From NCBI GenBank assembly GCA_964462685.1, contig CAYWYR010000003.1, positions 124,001 through 188,000 of the forward strand: DNA of 64,000 nt, given 5' to 3'. The stretch comes from CAYWYR01 sp964462685 (GTDB lineage Bacteria; Bacteroidota; Ignavibacteria; Kapaibacteriales; UBA2268). Position numbers and translations under genes: made by a program. Below the pieces are notes generated by a model that was not told the origin of the DNA, did not search any database, and saw nothing but the letters and a program-made list of their open reading frames with translations. Every line of letters starts with the position of its first letter. Positions within the stretch are counted from its first letter, which is position 1. Shown here piece by piece: positions 63,897-64,000 of this stretch.

Positions 63897-64000
63897 TTAG
63901 ATCGTTTCAGGTAAAGCGTAATTTCTACCGGAGTTCTCTTTTTGTAACCACTCCATCAAAGGCTGGAAATAATCAACCATTGGCTTAGCCGATAGATCGC
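63897..64000 (-). CDS. C-terminal end of a probable M2-family (ACE-like) peptidyl-dipeptidase (partial)
   Basis: The minus strand from the right edge is open and ends in TAA at 63899-63897. The tail reads DLSAKPMVDYFQPLMEWLQK followed by ENSGRNYALPETI. The D-Y-F-x-P-L-x-x-W-L-x-x-E-N pattern is what M2 peptidyl-dipeptidases (angiotensin-converting-enzyme relatives) show just before their C-terminus. The catalytic HExxH lies outside the window, so the assignment rests on this short segment. Confidence 0.5.
   Translation of the reverse strand, partial: DLSAKPMVDYFQPLMEWLQKENSGRNYALPETI

Overview
The window looks like chromosomal DNA of a member of the Bacteroidota in the broad sense (FCB group). 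The evidence is as follows: two proteins end in type IX secretion (T9SS) sorting domains and one resembles PorQ; there is a TonB receptor with HmuY-like partners; an HPr kinase is present; the base composition is AT-rich; and two promoters match the Bacteroidota pattern TTG-N19-21-TAnnTTTG. The class cannot be fixed from sequence alone. The choice-of-anchor/vWA T9SS protein and the many TTG starts would also suit a deep branch such as Ignavibacteria or Kapabacteria. No phage, insertion sequence, CRISPR array, rRNA or tRNA was seen. Coding density is very high and no gap reaches 300 bases.

Layout. 1-6.5 kb: dapF, then a LOG-family protein, an SDR reductase, xseA, a NagZ-like GH3 enzyme and a DusB-like tRNA-dihydrouridine synthase. 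6.5-12.4 kb: two large envelope genes, a double OmpA-domain protein and a 1221-residue vWA protein with a T9SS tail. 12.4-15.9 kb: parA-parB-thioesterase-porQ-like-small exported protein, with tight overlaps. 15.9-23.7 kb: glycosyltransferase, K+ channel, hprK, dsbD, an L-threonine dehydrogenase-type epimerase and an O-antigen ligase-like protein. 23.7-27.4 kb: holB and xerD (minus strand), a thioredoxin-fold protein and an RlpA-like protein.

27.4-37.2 kb is one compact plus-strand operon bounded by hairpin terminators: TPR protein, DUF3467, GH57 enzyme, Wzx-like flippase, UDP-galactopyranose mutase, HAD-UbiA fusion, DprE1-like oxidase and DprE2-like reductase. The last four look like a route to galactofuranose and polyprenyl-phosphoryl-arabinose sugar donors for a surface glycan.

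37.2-51.5 kb is a minus-strand run of housekeeping genes transcribed from dnaE: dnaE, two tiny membrane proteins, an outer-membrane-like protein, folD, an RluA-family pseudouridine synthase, tilS, ftsH and a repeat coiled-coil protein. Its tilS is fused in frame to about 590 low-complexity residues carrying six AT-hook (RGRP) motifs, which is the most unusual object in the window. 51.5-64 kb: a divergent SAM-hydroxide-adenosyltransferase-like protein, metH, an MltB-like lytic transglycosylase, a PH-like membrane protein, an alginate-export-type porin, and a haem-uptake-like set (T9SS HmuY-like protein, TonB receptor, HmuY-like lipoprotein). The C-terminus of a probable M2 peptidase lies at the right edge.

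A second theme is translation initiation. Many genes start with TTG. Two conserved genes, holB and hprK, have coding sequence that clearly continues upstream of their first ATG/GTG/TTG, and ATT is the best-placed start in both.
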